DNA of 64,000 nt from CAIQPV01 sp963719855 (lineage in GTDB: Bacteria; Pseudomonadota; Gammaproteobacteria; Burkholderiales; Gallionellaceae). The stretch is taken from contig CAVRDK010000001.1 in assembly GCA_963719855.1 (NCBI GenBank), positions 186,001-250,000 on the forward strand, read 5' to 3'. The position numbers were made by a program, and so were the translations under genes. Under the pieces are notes generated by a model that did no database searches, was not told the origin of the DNA, and saw only the letters and a program-made list of their open reading frames with translations. How positions within the stretch are numbered: position 1 is the stretch's first letter; the number at the start of each line of letters is the position of its first letter. Shown piece after piece: positions 1 through 8,991 of this stretch.

Positions 1-40
1 CTAGCATAATGAACGCTCATTACCTTAAAGACAAAACCAA

Positions 41-553
41 ATGAAAAAGATACATCCTGAATTCGCTTTCCAGTCGCGTGAACTTGGCGCCCAAATCGAA
101 GATACCTTGGGCGAGCCGCCCGACAGAAAAAACTATGCCAAAGTCATCAAATCGTTAATCGGCGAATATGGCAACGGCTCCGAGATCGATGATGTCAATC
201 TCCTGAGCTTCGCTCTTGTCGACTACCTGCGCTTTAACGATCCTGCCGGGCTACTGGCTCAGAGTAAGCTATACGATGAAGGCAATGCCGCGAAAGTTCT
301 GAACATGGTGTCATGTGTTGACGCTGAAGCAAGCAAAGCTTTGACGACCGTGTCCAATCGCGATCCGGAATTGGCACGCAAGGCGATCATTACGGCTTTT
401 TTATTCAAGAATAGCAATCGCTGGCAGGATGAAGACCATACGCTCGAAACCCTGCAGAAAGAAGAGGACGGCGAGGAAGAGGATGAAGATCAACTCACTC
501 CGGGGCTGGATATCGAACATTTGTTCGATTCGCGCGGAGACGATAATGTCTGA
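41..553 (+). CDS. Hypothetical protein, acidic C-terminus
   Basis: I do not recognise this 170-residue protein. It has no signal peptide or membrane segment and looks soluble and largely helical. Residues 140-152 form a run rich in Glu and Asp, followed by a short tail ending in GDDNV. No convincing Shine-Dalgarno precedes the ATG, so the start is uncertain. Its last codons overlap the ATG of the next gene by 8 bases, which implies translational coupling and a shared role. The three genes at the left end of the window share a strand and may form one operon. Confidence 0.6.
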   Translation: MKKIHPEFAFQSRELGAQIEDTLGEPPDRKNYAKVIKSLIGEYGNGSEIDDVNLLSFALVDYLRFNDPAGLLAQSKLYDEGNAAKVLNMVSCVDAEASKALTTVSNRDPELARKAIITAFLFKNSNRWQDEDHTLETLQKEEDGEEEDEDQLTPGLDIEHLFDSRGDDNV

Positions 554-1331
554 ACCATCCAATTTCCCTGCTATCAGTCGGCAGGTCACCGAGCTGGTTC
601 TGGCCGGATCGAGCGAACATGCGGAGGAGGCATTTAATGAGACGGCGGAACAATTCGGCGATCTTGCCGTCGTTGAAGTGCTGAATGCGTTAGAGCCGCA
701 TGTGGCTTCTCTGCATCTGTCTGCCTTCGATGGCGGCAAATTATCGTTGGCTACGCTGCTGATCGCCCCCAAAGCCTGGGCAGAAAGCCTGGCCTTCTTC
801 GCCGCGACCTGGAACGAGGATATCATCGAAGATGAACCGGAAATGTTGGCCGAATCCCTGTTCGCACATATCCACGGTGTGATATTTGCCAGCGACGAGC
901 CGGGACGACGCGCAGCGCTGATTCATGATGCGTTAGCGACCGATTGGGGGACGACGGCTTTTGCCGTGCTGTTCTCGACAGCTATCGAGGAGATCATCGA
1001 AGTTGCCAATGACATTCACGCTCGCGGAGCGCACAGCAGCGGTCAGACGACTTCCGACCATGACGTTATTCCGCTCGCACTGGAAATTGCACGAACCGAT
1101 GCAGATGCCTGGGATCGGGTGTTGTTTGAAATATTTCCAGACTGGCAGCCCGGTGAGAATCAATTGTGTGCAAAGTCTGATGACGATGATGAAGAAAAGG
1201 GACACGAATATGCTTCAGCTCGAACCACCAAAGAATTACTGTTGCGTCTGCGCAAACAAGTGCCAAGCAAATCGGTCAGCACGCCAAAAATAGGTGGTCG
1301 CCCAAGTCTGGGTGAGGATATTTTTGCGTGA
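546..1331 (+). CDS. Hypothetical protein, coupled to the gene before it
   Basis: This 261-residue soluble protein is not recognised. The reading frame opens further upstream (429), but the ATG at 546 overlaps the previous stop codon and gives a sensible hydrophilic N-terminus, so I place the start there. The protein is acidic, has a DDDDEE run near residue 212 and ends in a short basic-then-glycine-rich tail (GGRPSLGEDIFA). No catalytic motif is visible. Function is unknown; the overlap with the upstream gene is the only functional hint. Confidence 0.6.
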   Translation: MSEPSNFPAISRQVTELVLAGSSEHAEEAFNETAEQFGDLAVVEVLNALEPHVASLHLSAFDGGKLSLATLLIAPKAWAESLAFFAATWNEDIIEDEPEMLAESLFAHIHGVIFASDEPGRRAALIHDALATDWGTTAFAVLFSTAIEEIIEVANDIHARGAHSSGQTTSDHDVIPLALEIARTDADAWDRVLFEIFPDWQPGENQLCAKSDDDDEEKGHEYASARTTKELLLRLRKQVPSKSVSTPKIGGRPSLGEDIFA

Positions 1332-1372
1332 TAGCAAATCGTTAGTTTAAACACGTTCCAGAAAAGTCATCC

Positions 1373-2245
1373 ATGCAACTCGCCAACATTACCACGCGCC
1401 CGCCCCATTTAGTGCAAGCGCTTGTGGCGCTTTCACAACACGCGGATCAGCAGGAGGCTGCGCAAACCCTTATCCATGAGCTAAGCGGCATTACTGTACT
1501 CGTCGCCAAGAAATTTACCAATGACAGAACGGCAGATGGCCTGCTTGAAGCGTTTTACCTGACTATCGGATGCATCTCACTGGGAATCAGTCAGGCGAAA
1601 ATTCCTGAAAACAACGAATCCCAATTGGCTTTTCTGCTGCACCATGGAGCCGAATATGTATTCCAGATGGGATTTCGGCATATCAAAGAATTATCCAGCC
1701 TGCCCTATGATGCCTTTGTTTCGGATTTCGATAGCGACCCGTTCATACAGCAGCGCAATATCAAAGTGCTCTTCGCGGAGATATGCCGTGCCGATCCCAT
1801 CTCAACATGGACAGGCGATGACGTCTATAAAAAGGAATTGCTGGATCGGCAACGCAACCAAAGAGTCGTTGAATGTGCGAAATGGTTGCGAAAAAAACAT
1901 TTCACAGGCCCTGTCAAAGACCCTGATCTCGATGCCAACACTGTTATCGCTATTGCTGTTATTTTCGCGATCCTGGGAGACGGGCGAATCGTCGCGCGTA
2001 CCGGGCAAAAAGAAATCGAGAACCTGATCTTTCGCGCCCGCGAAACACGGCCAGATATCGAGGCTAATTGGAACAAATTTCTCAAAATAATTCCGCCTGA
2101 ATATCACCCCATACTGCGTGGACGCATGGACGAATATGAAAATACCATCGTCAAGAAAATCCTATCGAAAACCAGAGCTAAAACAGTCATCACAGAGATG
2201 CAGGATTATTATGCGGGTAATGAACTGGATATCGACTATCCCTGA
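1373..2245 (+). CDS. Hypothetical protein
   Basis: This 290-residue protein starts 41 bases after the previous gene on the same strand. One hydrophobic stretch near residues 185-200 (IAIAVIFAILGDG) is too short and isolated to call a membrane anchor with confidence. The rest is mixed helical and charged. I recognise no family. It may be co-transcribed with the two genes before it. The 63-base gap to the chorismatase gene leaves open whether it belongs with the pigment cluster. Confidence 0.55.
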   Translation: MQLANITTRPPHLVQALVALSQHADQQEAAQTLIHELSGITVLVAKKFTNDRTADGLLEAFYLTIGCISLGISQAKIPENNESQLAFLLHHGAEYVFQMGFRHIKELSSLPYDAFVSDFDSDPFIQQRNIKVLFAEICRADPISTWTGDDVYKKELLDRQRNQRVVECAKWLRKKHFTGPVKDPDLDANTVIAIAVIFAILGDGRIVARTGQKEIENLIFRARETRPDIEANWNKFLKIIPPEYHPILRGRMDEYENTIVKKILSKTRAKTVITEMQDYYAGNELDIDYP

Positions 2246-2308
2246 TTAAATAATGATGCGTAAACACAACATCATGATTGTGGACGAAACTGACACAGCG
2301 GTGAACTG

Positions 2309-3370
2309 ATGCGCGATACGTTATCCATACTATCTGGTGCAAACCTGTCTGTTGCAGCATTTTTGAAACAATCGGCACAGTGGAAAAATAGCGTGCTGGG
2401 TGCGCTCTGTTTTTCTGCGAATGCTGTCGAAAACCAGATGCTAGCTGATATGGAACTTCCCTGCATGGGCGTGCACATGCAGCGACTGGATGCCGTCGAT
2501 TCCATCTGCGAAGTCTGGCACGGCAACGGACAGCTGACACAGGGCCAATATGGCGATATCCATTATCGCCATGACGATGATGTGTTGTTCGGCGTGATAG
2601 TTTTGCCTGAAACAATGTTTGCAGTAGACGCTGATAAAACGCCTCTACAGCAAGCCACCGAGTCTGCCTATCGCCAGGTATTTACGCTGCTTGATACGTT
2701 GCGCTACCCCAATCTGTTTCGTTTCTGGAATTACATCGCTGCTATCAACACTCACAGCTTTGGGGTGGAACGCTATCGCCAGTTCAACCGGGGACGACAG
2801 GATGCTTTTCTTGCTCACGGACGCGATGTGGTGGGAAATGTTCCTGCCTCGTGTGCGCTGGGTTCGGTTCAAGGTCCATTGACCATTGCATTCATGGCCG
2901 GACGCGTGGCGCCGCTGAATATAGAAAACCCGCGCCAGATCAGCGCCTATCAATATCCGCAGCAATATGGCCCGCGCAGCCCAACGTTTTCGCGTGCAAG
3001 CCTGGTGCGCCTGGGGCAAGACGAAGTGTTGTTTGTATCAGGTACCGCCAGTATTGTCGGCCATGCGACCCTGCATTCTCACGATGCCGTGGCGCAAACC
3101 CGCGAAACCATGGTCAATATTGAGGCCGTGCTGGGCGAGGCAAATCGTCTGGCTGCCCAGCCCAGATTCAATCTGTCCAGCATGTATTACAGAGTCTACG
3201 TGCGTCACTCTGCTGACCTGGCACAGATTCGCGCCGAGTTGGCGCACTGCGTGGGCGATGCGCTCAAGGCTGTCTATTTGCAGGCTGATGTGTGCCGTCA
3301 GGATCTGCTGCTGGAAATTGAGGCAACTGCTACGTATCCCTTGGTGTCCGTGTTCGGACAGAGGGACTGA
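2309..3370 (+). CDS. Chorismatase (XanB2-like hydroxybenzoate synthase)
   Basis: This 353-residue protein resembles the chorismatase family (FkbO, Hyg5, XanB2), which hydrolyses chorismate to pyruvate plus a hydroxybenzoate or dihydrodiol. Supporting segments are the central VERYRQFNRGRQDAF and the C-terminal FVSGTASIVGHATLH with a late VYVRHSADL; the fold is YjgF-like in the C-terminal half. In Xanthomonas, XanB2 makes the 3- and 4-hydroxybenzoate that primes xanthomonadin. Its position ahead of acyltransferase and glycosyltransferase genes and facing an aryl-polyene operon fits the same role here. Which isomer it makes cannot be read from the sequence by eye. Confidence 0.85.
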   Translation: MRDTLSILSGANLSVAAFLKQSAQWKNSVLGALCFSANAVENQMLADMELPCMGVHMQRLDAVDSICEVWHGNGQLTQGQYGDIHYRHDDDVLFGVIVLPETMFAVDADKTPLQQATESAYRQVFTLLDTLRYPNLFRFWNYIAAINTHSFGVERYRQFNRGRQDAFLAHGRDVVGNVPASCALGSVQGPLTIAFMAGRVAPLNIENPRQISAYQYPQQYGPRSPTFSRASLVRLGQDEVLFVSGTASIVGHATLHSHDAVAQTRETMVNIEAVLGEANRLAAQPRFNLSSMYYRVYVRHSADLAQIRAELAHCVGDALKAVYLQADVCRQDLLLEIEATATYPLVSVFGQRD

Positions 3371-3372
3371 TT

Positions 3373-4173
3373 ATGCGTGTCGCGTTGCGCTTGCTGCTGA
3401 ATGGCTACGATTATCTGGTGTTGTATCTCGGTCTGGCCTGGCTGGGAATACTGTGCCTGGCATGGACGCCGATTGCGATGATTATTTATCCGCTACTGCC
3501 CGAGCGTCGGCGACGGGCGCTCGGGCGTTACGTCATCATGGCGGTGTTTCAACTTTACCTTGCCAGTCTTGGCGTGTCGCGCCGGTGCAGCTTTGACTTG
3601 GAGGCACTGGATGTTCTGCGCGATGAGCCGTCGCTGATTATTGCGCCCAATCACCCATGCCTGCTGGATGCAGTGATGATAATCTCACGCTTGCCGAATG
3701 TCGCCTGTGTGCTTAAATCCAATCTGATGAATAATATTTTTCTCGGTGCGGGTGCGAGGCTTGCGCACTACATTCGCAACGAGCCGGTGCGGCGCATGGT
3801 GCAACAGGCAACCTTGGATTTTGACTGCGGCAGCCATCTGTTACTGTTCCCGGAAGGAACGCGCACCACTTCGTGCCCGGTCAATCCATTCAAGGGCAGT
3901 ATCGGCCTGATCGCGCATCATGCAGGTGTGCCTGTGCAGACGGTACTGATAGAAACCGACTCGGCGTATCTGAGCAAAGGCTGGTCGCTGTTCCGTAAAC
4001 CAACGATGCCGATTCATTACCGGGTGCGCCTGGGGCGGCGCTTTGATCCGCCGCAGCATACCCAGCGCTTTATGACTGAACTGGAAGATTACTTTGCACA
4101 TGAGCTGGTTCAAGGCTCAGCTTTTTATCCGGCTAATTCCCTGCCTATGCAGGCTGACCGTACGCAGCCATGA
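3373..4173 (+). CDS. Lysophospholipid-type acyltransferase
   Basis: This 266-residue protein belongs to the PlsC-like acyltransferases. An N-terminal hydrophobic segment (about residues 12-45) anchors it to the inner membrane. The catalytic HxxxxD motif is seen in APNHPCLLDAV and the glycerophosphate-binding loop in LFPEGTRTTS. It starts two bases after the chorismatase stop and its own stop overlaps the next gene by four bases (ATGA), so the three genes are one transcription unit. In aryl-polyene clusters such enzymes are thought to attach the polyene acyl chain to a lipid or glycerol head. The true acceptor is unknown. Confidence 0.85.
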   Translation: MRVALRLLLNGYDYLVLYLGLAWLGILCLAWTPIAMIIYPLLPERRRRALGRYVIMAVFQLYLASLGVSRRCSFDLEALDVLRDEPSLIIAPNHPCLLDAVMIISRLPNVACVLKSNLMNNIFLGAGARLAHYIRNEPVRRMVQQATLDFDCGSHLLLFPEGTRTTSCPVNPFKGSIGLIAHHAGVPVQTVLIETDSAYLSKGWSLFRKPTMPIHYRVRLGRRFDPPQHTQRFMTELEDYFAHELVQGSAFYPANSLPMQADRTQP

Positions 4174-4934
4174 CCTCTTTCTCGACCACGCATCTCGTCC
4201 TTATTCCCAGCTATAACCCCGGCACCAAGGTCTATGAAACCGTGCGTGCGGCTCGTCAATACTGGACTCCAGTGTGGGTGGTGGTGGATGGCAGCAACGA
4301 CGGAAGCGCCGAGGGGTTGCTGGCGATGGCCGTGCAGGATGCCGGACTGCACGTGATGATCTTGCCGCGCAACCAGGGCAAGGGTGCAGCGGTACTGCAC
4401 GGCGTGGAGTTGGCAGCAAAGGCGGGATTCAGCCACGTATTAACTATGGATTCTGACGGCCAGCATCCCCCCGAACTTATCCCCGCATTTATGGCGGAAT
4501 CTGTGCGTCAGCCGGATGCAATGATATTGGGCGTGCCGGTATTCGATGCCAGTGCGCCAAGCTTGCGCGTTAAGGGGCGGCGCATATCCAATTGGTGGGC
4601 CAACCTTGAAACACTGTGGGCAGGCATTGGCGATTCGCTGTTTGGGTTTCGTGTGTATCCGGTTGAAGCATTGCGGCAGGTGATGCGCCACCAGCCGTGG
4701 ATGCGTCATTTCGACTTTGATCCAGAGGCCGTGGTACGCCTGTGTTGGCGCGGAGTTAGGCCAGTAAATTTGCACGCCCCGGTGCGCTACTACCGCGCCG
4801 AGGAGGGCGGCGTGTCGCATTTCCGCTACCTGCGCGACAACGTGTTATTGACCTGGATGCACACGCGCCTGTTTATCGGTTTTGTGTTGCGCCTGCCATT
4901 TTTGCTGGCAAGGCGTGCGCTGAGACGATTTTAA
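4170..4934 (+). CDS. Family 2 glycosyltransferase
   Basis: This 254-residue GT-A fold glycosyltransferase resembles dolichyl-phosphate mannose synthases. It has the N-terminal VLIPSYNPG, a nucleotide-binding VVVDGSNDGS, and the metal-binding DSDGQHPPEL (about residues 92-101). The C-terminus has a hydrophobic tail (LFIGFVLRLPFLLARRAL) that may touch the membrane. It overlaps the acyltransferase gene by four bases. Xanthomonadin and other aryl-polyene clusters carry a comparable glycosyltransferase, so transfer of a sugar to the polyene lipid is a reasonable inference. The gene converges on the minus-strand operon with only three bases between stops. Confidence 0.85.
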   Translation: MTSFSTTHLVLIPSYNPGTKVYETVRAARQYWTPVWVVVDGSNDGSAEGLLAMAVQDAGLHVMILPRNQGKGAAVLHGVELAAKAGFSHVLTMDSDGQHPPELIPAFMAESVRQPDAMILGVPVFDASAPSLRVKGRRISNWWANLETLWAGIGDSLFGFRVYPVEALRQVMRHQPWMRHFDFDPEAVVRLCWRGVRPVNLHAPVRYYRAEEGGVSHFRYLRDNVLLTWMHTRLFIGFVLRLPFLLARRALRRF

Positions 4935-4937
4935 GTC

Positions 4938-5717
4938 TTACTTAACGTTTGATTGACTAGGGGCGGCCTTGATCGCTTGATATTCTGAAAACAAGCCAAC
5001 TTCCAGATGGCGCTTAACCTGGGTCAGCCCAGCAGCATTTAGTGTGGACAGAACTCGTTCGGGGGGTACGCAGGCTTCTATGCTATCCCAGAAATAGCGC
5101 CACAGCGTCGCGTTATCTTTTTGCGTGGAAACGAATCGTGTCAGCAACGGTATCACGCCGCGCATATAGTTTTTAAGCAGCCACCGCCCAAAACGATTTT
5201 GCGGCCGTGTAATTTCAAGCAGGCATAAACGGCCACCGGGCTTCAAAACCCGTTCAAATTCCGCGAAGGCCACGCTCAGATCGCTGATATGGCGTAGCGC
5301 ATAACCCATGCTCAAAAAATCGAAATGATTGTCGGGAAAAGGCAAGGACTCGGCCCTGCCTTCTATCAACACCATCGTGTCAGGCAGCTTGCTGACAGCC
5401 ATCATGCCGGTGCTGGGATCAACCCCGGTAACCAAGGCGGGATTACCGGTCAAAATACAGGCTTGCGCTGCAACCAGACCGGTGCCCACGCCGACATCGA
5501 GCACCTTCATGCCTGTTTTCAAACCGCCGCGAATCAGTGCCTGGTGCCGATAGCGGGAACCGGTACCCCACGCCAGCATCGACTCGATACGGTCGTAATC
5601 CGCTGCGGTGTTGTCAAAAATCTGACGCAAATAAGCTTGCCGATCTTGCTCGGTTTGATAGTAATCGGTCAGCGGGACATGCGGTGCGTGCGCCGGAGCA
5701 AGTTCAGTATGGGTCAT
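4938..5717 (-). CDS. SAM-dependent methyltransferase (UbiE-like)
   Basis: This class I methyltransferase (259 residues) has motif I as VLDVGVGTGLVAAQA (about residues 72-86), an acidic loop at TGVDPSTGM and a later LKPGGRLCLLE. It resembles UbiE/COQ5 enzymes, but its place as last gene of the aryl-polyene operon points to methylation of the aryl head group instead of quinone. Aryl polyenes commonly carry a ring methyl or O-methyl group installed by such an enzyme. It sits 14 bases downstream of the ketoreductase gene. A true ubiE role cannot be excluded from sequence alone. Confidence 0.8.
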   Translation of the reverse strand: MTHTELAPAHAPHVPLTDYYQTEQDRQAYLRQIFDNTAADYDRIESMLAWGTGSRYRHQALIRGGLKTGMKVLDVGVGTGLVAAQACILTGNPALVTGVDPSTGMMAVSKLPDTMVLIEGRAESLPFPDNHFDFLSMGYALRHISDLSVAFAEFERVLKPGGRLCLLEITRPQNRFGRWLLKNYMRGVIPLLTRFVSTQKDNATLWRYFWDSIEACVPPERVLSTLNAAGLTQVKRHLEVGLFSEYQAIKAAPSQSNVK

Positions 5718-5731
5718 GTTGTCATTCGCCT

Positions 5732-6451
5732 TTAAATAATGCCGCCGTTGATGGAGATAATCTGCCCGGTGATATAGGCCGCCTGCGTCGAGGCGAGAAA
5801 CCCGATCAGGTCGGCAACTTCGCCGGGAGTGCCGGCGCGCTTCATCGGCACCATGCGCGCGATGTCCTGGGCGTTGAACGCAGATTCGCTCATCGGGGTG
5901 TCGATAATGCCGGGCGCAACCGCGTTGACGGTGATGCCTCGGCTGGCGACTTCCTGCGCCAGCGATTTGGTAGCCGAATTGAGTGCGCCTTTGGCCGCAG
6001 AATAATTGACCTGACCGCGATTGCCGGTCAGCGCGGCGATGGAAGATACATTGATAATGCGCCCCCAGCGACTATGTATCATCGGCATCATCAGCGGTTG
6101 GGTGACATTGAAAAAGCCGTTAACGGATACGTCTATCACACGGTGCCACTGCTCGGCACGCATGCCGGGGAACACCGCGTCGTCATGGATGCCGGCATTG
6201 TTGACCAGAATCTGGATCGGCTGGTGTTCGGCGAGAGGGGTCAGCACATCTGCTACCGCAACGCTGTCAGTTACATCGAATACCAGCACCTGCGCACTGC
6301 CCCCGCTTGCGCAAATGTCATCGGCCAATGTCTGTGCAATTTGCAGCCCACGATGGGCATGAATGTAGACATGGCAGCCATCAGAAGCAAGACGGCGGCA
6401 GATGGCCGCGCCGATGACGCCGCTACCGCCGGTAACCAAGGCATTTTTCAT
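5732..6451 (-). CDS. 3-oxoacyl-ACP reductase (FabG-like, ApeQ type)
   Basis: This 239-residue short-chain dehydrogenase carries the NADPH-binding VTGGSGVIGAAI at its N-terminus, NNAG near residue 85, and the catalytic Ser-Tyr-Lys as INVSSIAAL and YSAAKGAL. It would reduce the beta-keto group after each condensation during polyene assembly. The start codon overlaps the dehydratase gene by four bases. The family is easily confused with primary FabG; the context of a ketosynthase pair and two hotdog dehydratases assigns it to the polyene pathway. Confidence 0.88.
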   Translation of the reverse strand: MKNALVTGGSGVIGAAICRRLASDGCHVYIHAHRGLQIAQTLADDICASGGSAQVLVFDVTDSVAVADVLTPLAEHQPIQILVNNAGIHDDAVFPGMRAEQWHRVIDVSVNGFFNVTQPLMMPMIHSRWGRIINVSSIAALTGNRGQVNYSAAKGALNSATKSLAQEVASRGITVNAVAPGIIDTPMSESAFNAQDIARMVPMKRAGTPGEVADLIGFLASTQAAYITGQIISINGGII

Positions 6452-6927
6452 GGTGTATCTCCTGAAGTGGTTGTGATGAGCATGCTGGCATCGACCACGA
6501 CCGTAGCGCGGCCATCCAACAACAGGCGACCCGCTGCACTAACGCTGAACTGATAAAGAATATTGTTTTCGCTGCGAGTGATGCAGATGGCTTCCACCAG
6601 CAGATCTGCGGCGATATCGTCCAGCCGGGGCACGTGTAGCTTGGCGCCGCGCACGCTGACCAAATAACCGATCCGTGCGCGGGTGCTGTCTGGAGGTGCC
6701 AGCAAGGCGCCATGCACGGCCATGGCTTGTGCCGCATATTCGATACCGCACGCGGCGCCAAGTCGGCTATCAGAATGCAACGGGTTGTCGGCGGCACGGT
6801 GGCTGCTCGCGCGACACCGGATGTGCTGCTGGTTCCATGCTTCCACACAATCCAGCAGGCACATGCTGCCCTGATGCGGGATGTGGCGGGCAATCCAGGC
6901 GTGATCCAGTGTGGTTTGATTCAGCAC
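6448..6927 (-). CDS. Hotdog-fold 3-hydroxyacyl-ACP dehydratase (ApeP-like)
   Basis: This 159-residue single hotdog protein shows the FabZ-like signature HIPHQGSMCLLDCV near residue 14 and a central helix ACGIEYAAQAMAVHG. Aryl-polyene synthases use two dehydratases (ApeI and ApeP in E. coli) that form a heterodimer; this is the longer, ApeP-like partner. It overlaps the ketosynthase-like gene upstream by seven bases and the ketoreductase downstream by four, so the genes are translationally coupled. Its likely partner, at 14371-14675, is frameshifted in this sequence. Confidence 0.82.
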   Translation of the reverse strand: MLNQTTLDHAWIARHIPHQGSMCLLDCVEAWNQQHIRCRASSHRAADNPLHSDSRLGAACGIEYAAQAMAVHGALLAPPDSTRARIGYLVSVRGAKLHVPRLDDIAADLLVEAICITRSENNILYQFSVSAAGRLLLDGRATVVVDASMLITTTSGDTP

Positions 6928-7715
6928 GGCGCGATTGCCACGAGAAGACGCGTGCTGTCGAGGTAATCCAGCACCACGCGTTGCTCTTGCCGCAGTGCGA
7001 TAGCGCGCAATAGCGGCAGCCCGCGCGCGGCGGGAATGGCGATGCGCAAGGCTTCAAGCGCGGCATCGTCGAGCTGATCCGCGCTGGCATCAGTCAGGCT
7101 AACGGTGATTTGTGCCAGCGCTTTTGCGCCGCGTTGCGGCGCAAGCACCAGCGCAATTCCGAAGGCATCGTGAATGGGGCGGGCGCTGTAGAGTGGCTCC
7201 GGGTAAACGGTATCACAGGCCAACAAAACGGTGCGTGTGTTATCGGCTGCCACTTGGGTGAGCGCTTCCAGCAGACCCGCGCCGAAGCTGGCATCGAAGG
7301 CGCTCAACACCGACGATGTGGTCATCGCGCCGGTGGCGATACTCCAGTAGCCGGCGGCCGTGTTATGCACGGAATTATGAAAGCGGGTTGGGGAAATTTG
7401 CCGGTCGTCCGAGGCAAGCATTTCACAGATGGCATGACAGTTTTCACCATCGCCGCCAGACGAAGAAAATACGCTGGGCAAGCTGGCCGCATCGAGGCTG
7501 GCTGCAGCGATAGCTTCCAGCCCGGTCGCCAAGGTGAGTTTGACTATCGCGCCGCTACGTCGGCGTTCTGCCGCTGGCAGCAACGCGGGGGGGGGCAGGA
7601 TAGTCTTGTGCGGCTGATAGGGTTGCGAACTGCCAAGAACGCCCTTGCTGCTTGGCCAGTCTTTCAGGCCGGGACCGAGCAAGCCGATACCTTCGACGTA
7701 GGCGGTGAGGGTCAT
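6921..7715 (-). CDS. Ketosynthase-like partner subunit without active cysteine (chain length factor type)
   Basis: This 264-residue protein looks like a shortened ketosynthase fold. The segment where the catalytic cysteine would lie reads VLSAFDASFGAGLLEAL, with no Cys, which fits the chain-length-factor partner (ApeC in E. coli). A conserved-looking FHNSVHNTAAGYWSIATG precedes it. It overlaps the catalytic ketosynthase gene by four bases, consistent with formation of a heterodimer. By analogy it controls chain length and contributes structure rather than chemistry. Confidence 0.8.
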   Translation of the reverse strand: MTLTAYVEGIGLLGPGLKDWPSSKGVLGSSQPYQPHKTILPPPALLPAAERRRSGAIVKLTLATGLEAIAAASLDAASLPSVFSSSGGDGENCHAICEMLASDDRQISPTRFHNSVHNTAAGYWSIATGAMTTSSVLSAFDASFGAGLLEALTQVAADNTRTVLLACDTVYPEPLYSARPIHDAFGIALVLAPQRGAKALAQITVSLTDASADQLDDAALEALRIAIPAARGLPLLRAIALRQEQRVVLDYLDSTRLLVAIAPC

Positions 7716-8911
7716 GGTTTATCTGCCCGTCCAAAAATCAGGCTGCAATTGGTGCCGCCGAATCCAAACGAGTTGCTGAGCACGCGTGCCACCGGTTGCT
7801 CGCGATTAGCCAGCACATAGTCGATATCCAGAGTGGGGTCGAGTTGCAAAGTGTTCAGCCCGGCGGGTAGCAAGCCGTGTTGCAGCGCCAGCGCGCAAAT
7901 TATCGCCTCCACGCCGCCAGCAGCACCCAGGGTGTGGCCGGTAGCCCCTTTGGTAGAGCTGCACGGCGTGGTCGAGCCGAATATGGCAGAAACTGCTTTT
8001 CCCTCCGCCGCGTCGTTGCTTTGGGTCGCGGTGCCGTGCAGGTTGATATAGTCAATTTCACAGGGATCCAAACCTGCCGTTTTCAGCGCATCCTGCATCG
8101 CCATACGCGCGCCCAGTCCATCCGGATGCGGCGATGACATGTGATAGGCGTCGCTGGATTCGCCAATACCTAGTAGTAGCACAGCATCGGTATGCAGGTG
8201 TTCCGGGGGACGTTCCAGCAGCGCAAAGGCAGATGCTTCACCAATTGAGATACCGTTGCGTTGAGCATCAAATGGGCGGCACGCCTGTTCGGAAATCAGA
8301 CCGAGCGAATTGAATCCATACAACGTTGTCAAACACAGCGAATCCACGCCTCCTACAATGGCCGCGTCTATCAGTCCTGTCGCCATCATGCGCCGTGCCG
8401 AACTGAACACCTTGGCGCTGGACGAACACGCCGATGACACCACGACCGCAGGACCTGCCAGGCCAAAATAATGGCGCGTGAAATCCGCAACGGAAAAAGT
8501 ATTATGCGTGGCGCCATAAATAAAATCGGCAGGTAATGCGCCACTCACCGGGTCGCGTCGCCGGTAGGCAAGTTCGGTTTGCAGAATGCCGGAAGTGCTG
8601 GTGCCCAGGAACACACCAATGCGCTGCGCACCGTATTTTTCGATAGCAGCGCGCACCGCATCGGCAAAGCCATCCTGCATCAATCCCAGCAACGCAAGCC
8701 GATTGTTGCGGCAATCAAAGTCAAACAGGTGAGAGGGAAGCTGCACCGCATCAAGCCCGTCCACCTCGCCAATGAATGTCGCCAAATCCACTGTATCAAA
8801 TGCACAGGATGCCAGCCCGGCGCGGCCTTGGCGCAGTGCGTTGAGGGTTTGGTCGAGACCGCAGCCAATACTGCTGGTCGCTGTGAAATGTGAGAGCCAG
8901 AGCGAGTTCAA
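7712..8911 (-). CDS. Beta-ketoacyl-ACP synthase (ApeO-like)
   Basis: This 399-residue ketosynthase has a full Cys-His-His active site: Cys in VSSACSSSAKVF, the first His in NLHGTATQSND and the second in KGATGHTLGAAGG. The C-terminus has the glycine-rich NSFGFGGTNCSLIF typical of FabF-type enzymes. It should carry out the condensations that extend the aryl starter with malonyl-ACP. The following gene is the partner lacking the cysteine. Eighty bases without a gene separate it from the PAP2 gene, the largest gap inside this operon. Confidence 0.88.
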   Translation of the reverse strand: MNSLWLSHFTATSSIGCGLDQTLNALRQGRAGLASCAFDTVDLATFIGEVDGLDAVQLPSHLFDFDCRNNRLALLGLMQDGFADAVRAAIEKYGAQRIGVFLGTSTSGILQTELAYRRRDPVSGALPADFIYGATHNTFSVADFTRHYFGLAGPAVVVSSACSSSAKVFSSARRMMATGLIDAAIVGGVDSLCLTTLYGFNSLGLISEQACRPFDAQRNGISIGEASAFALLERPPEHLHTDAVLLLGIGESSDAYHMSSPHPDGLGARMAMQDALKTAGLDPCEIDYINLHGTATQSNDAAEGKAVSAIFGSTTPCSSTKGATGHTLGAAGGVEAIICALALQHGLLPAGLNTLQLDPTLDIDYVLANREQPVARVLSNSFGFGGTNCSLIFGRADKP

Positions 8912-8991
8912 AAGATCAGACTATTGTAAGTAAAGAAGGATTCTAGCAAATTACAGTAGTTGGTTCCGATCAAATAAACGGGTAGCGAACT

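Noticed and set aside
5537..6553. A 338-codon plus-strand frame
   Set aside because: It is antisense to the methyltransferase, FabG and dehydratase genes and has no motif; it is a product of codon bias on the opposite strand.
7110..7820. A 236-codon plus-strand frame
   Set aside because: It is antisense to the ketosynthase pair, which has clear motifs on the minus strand.
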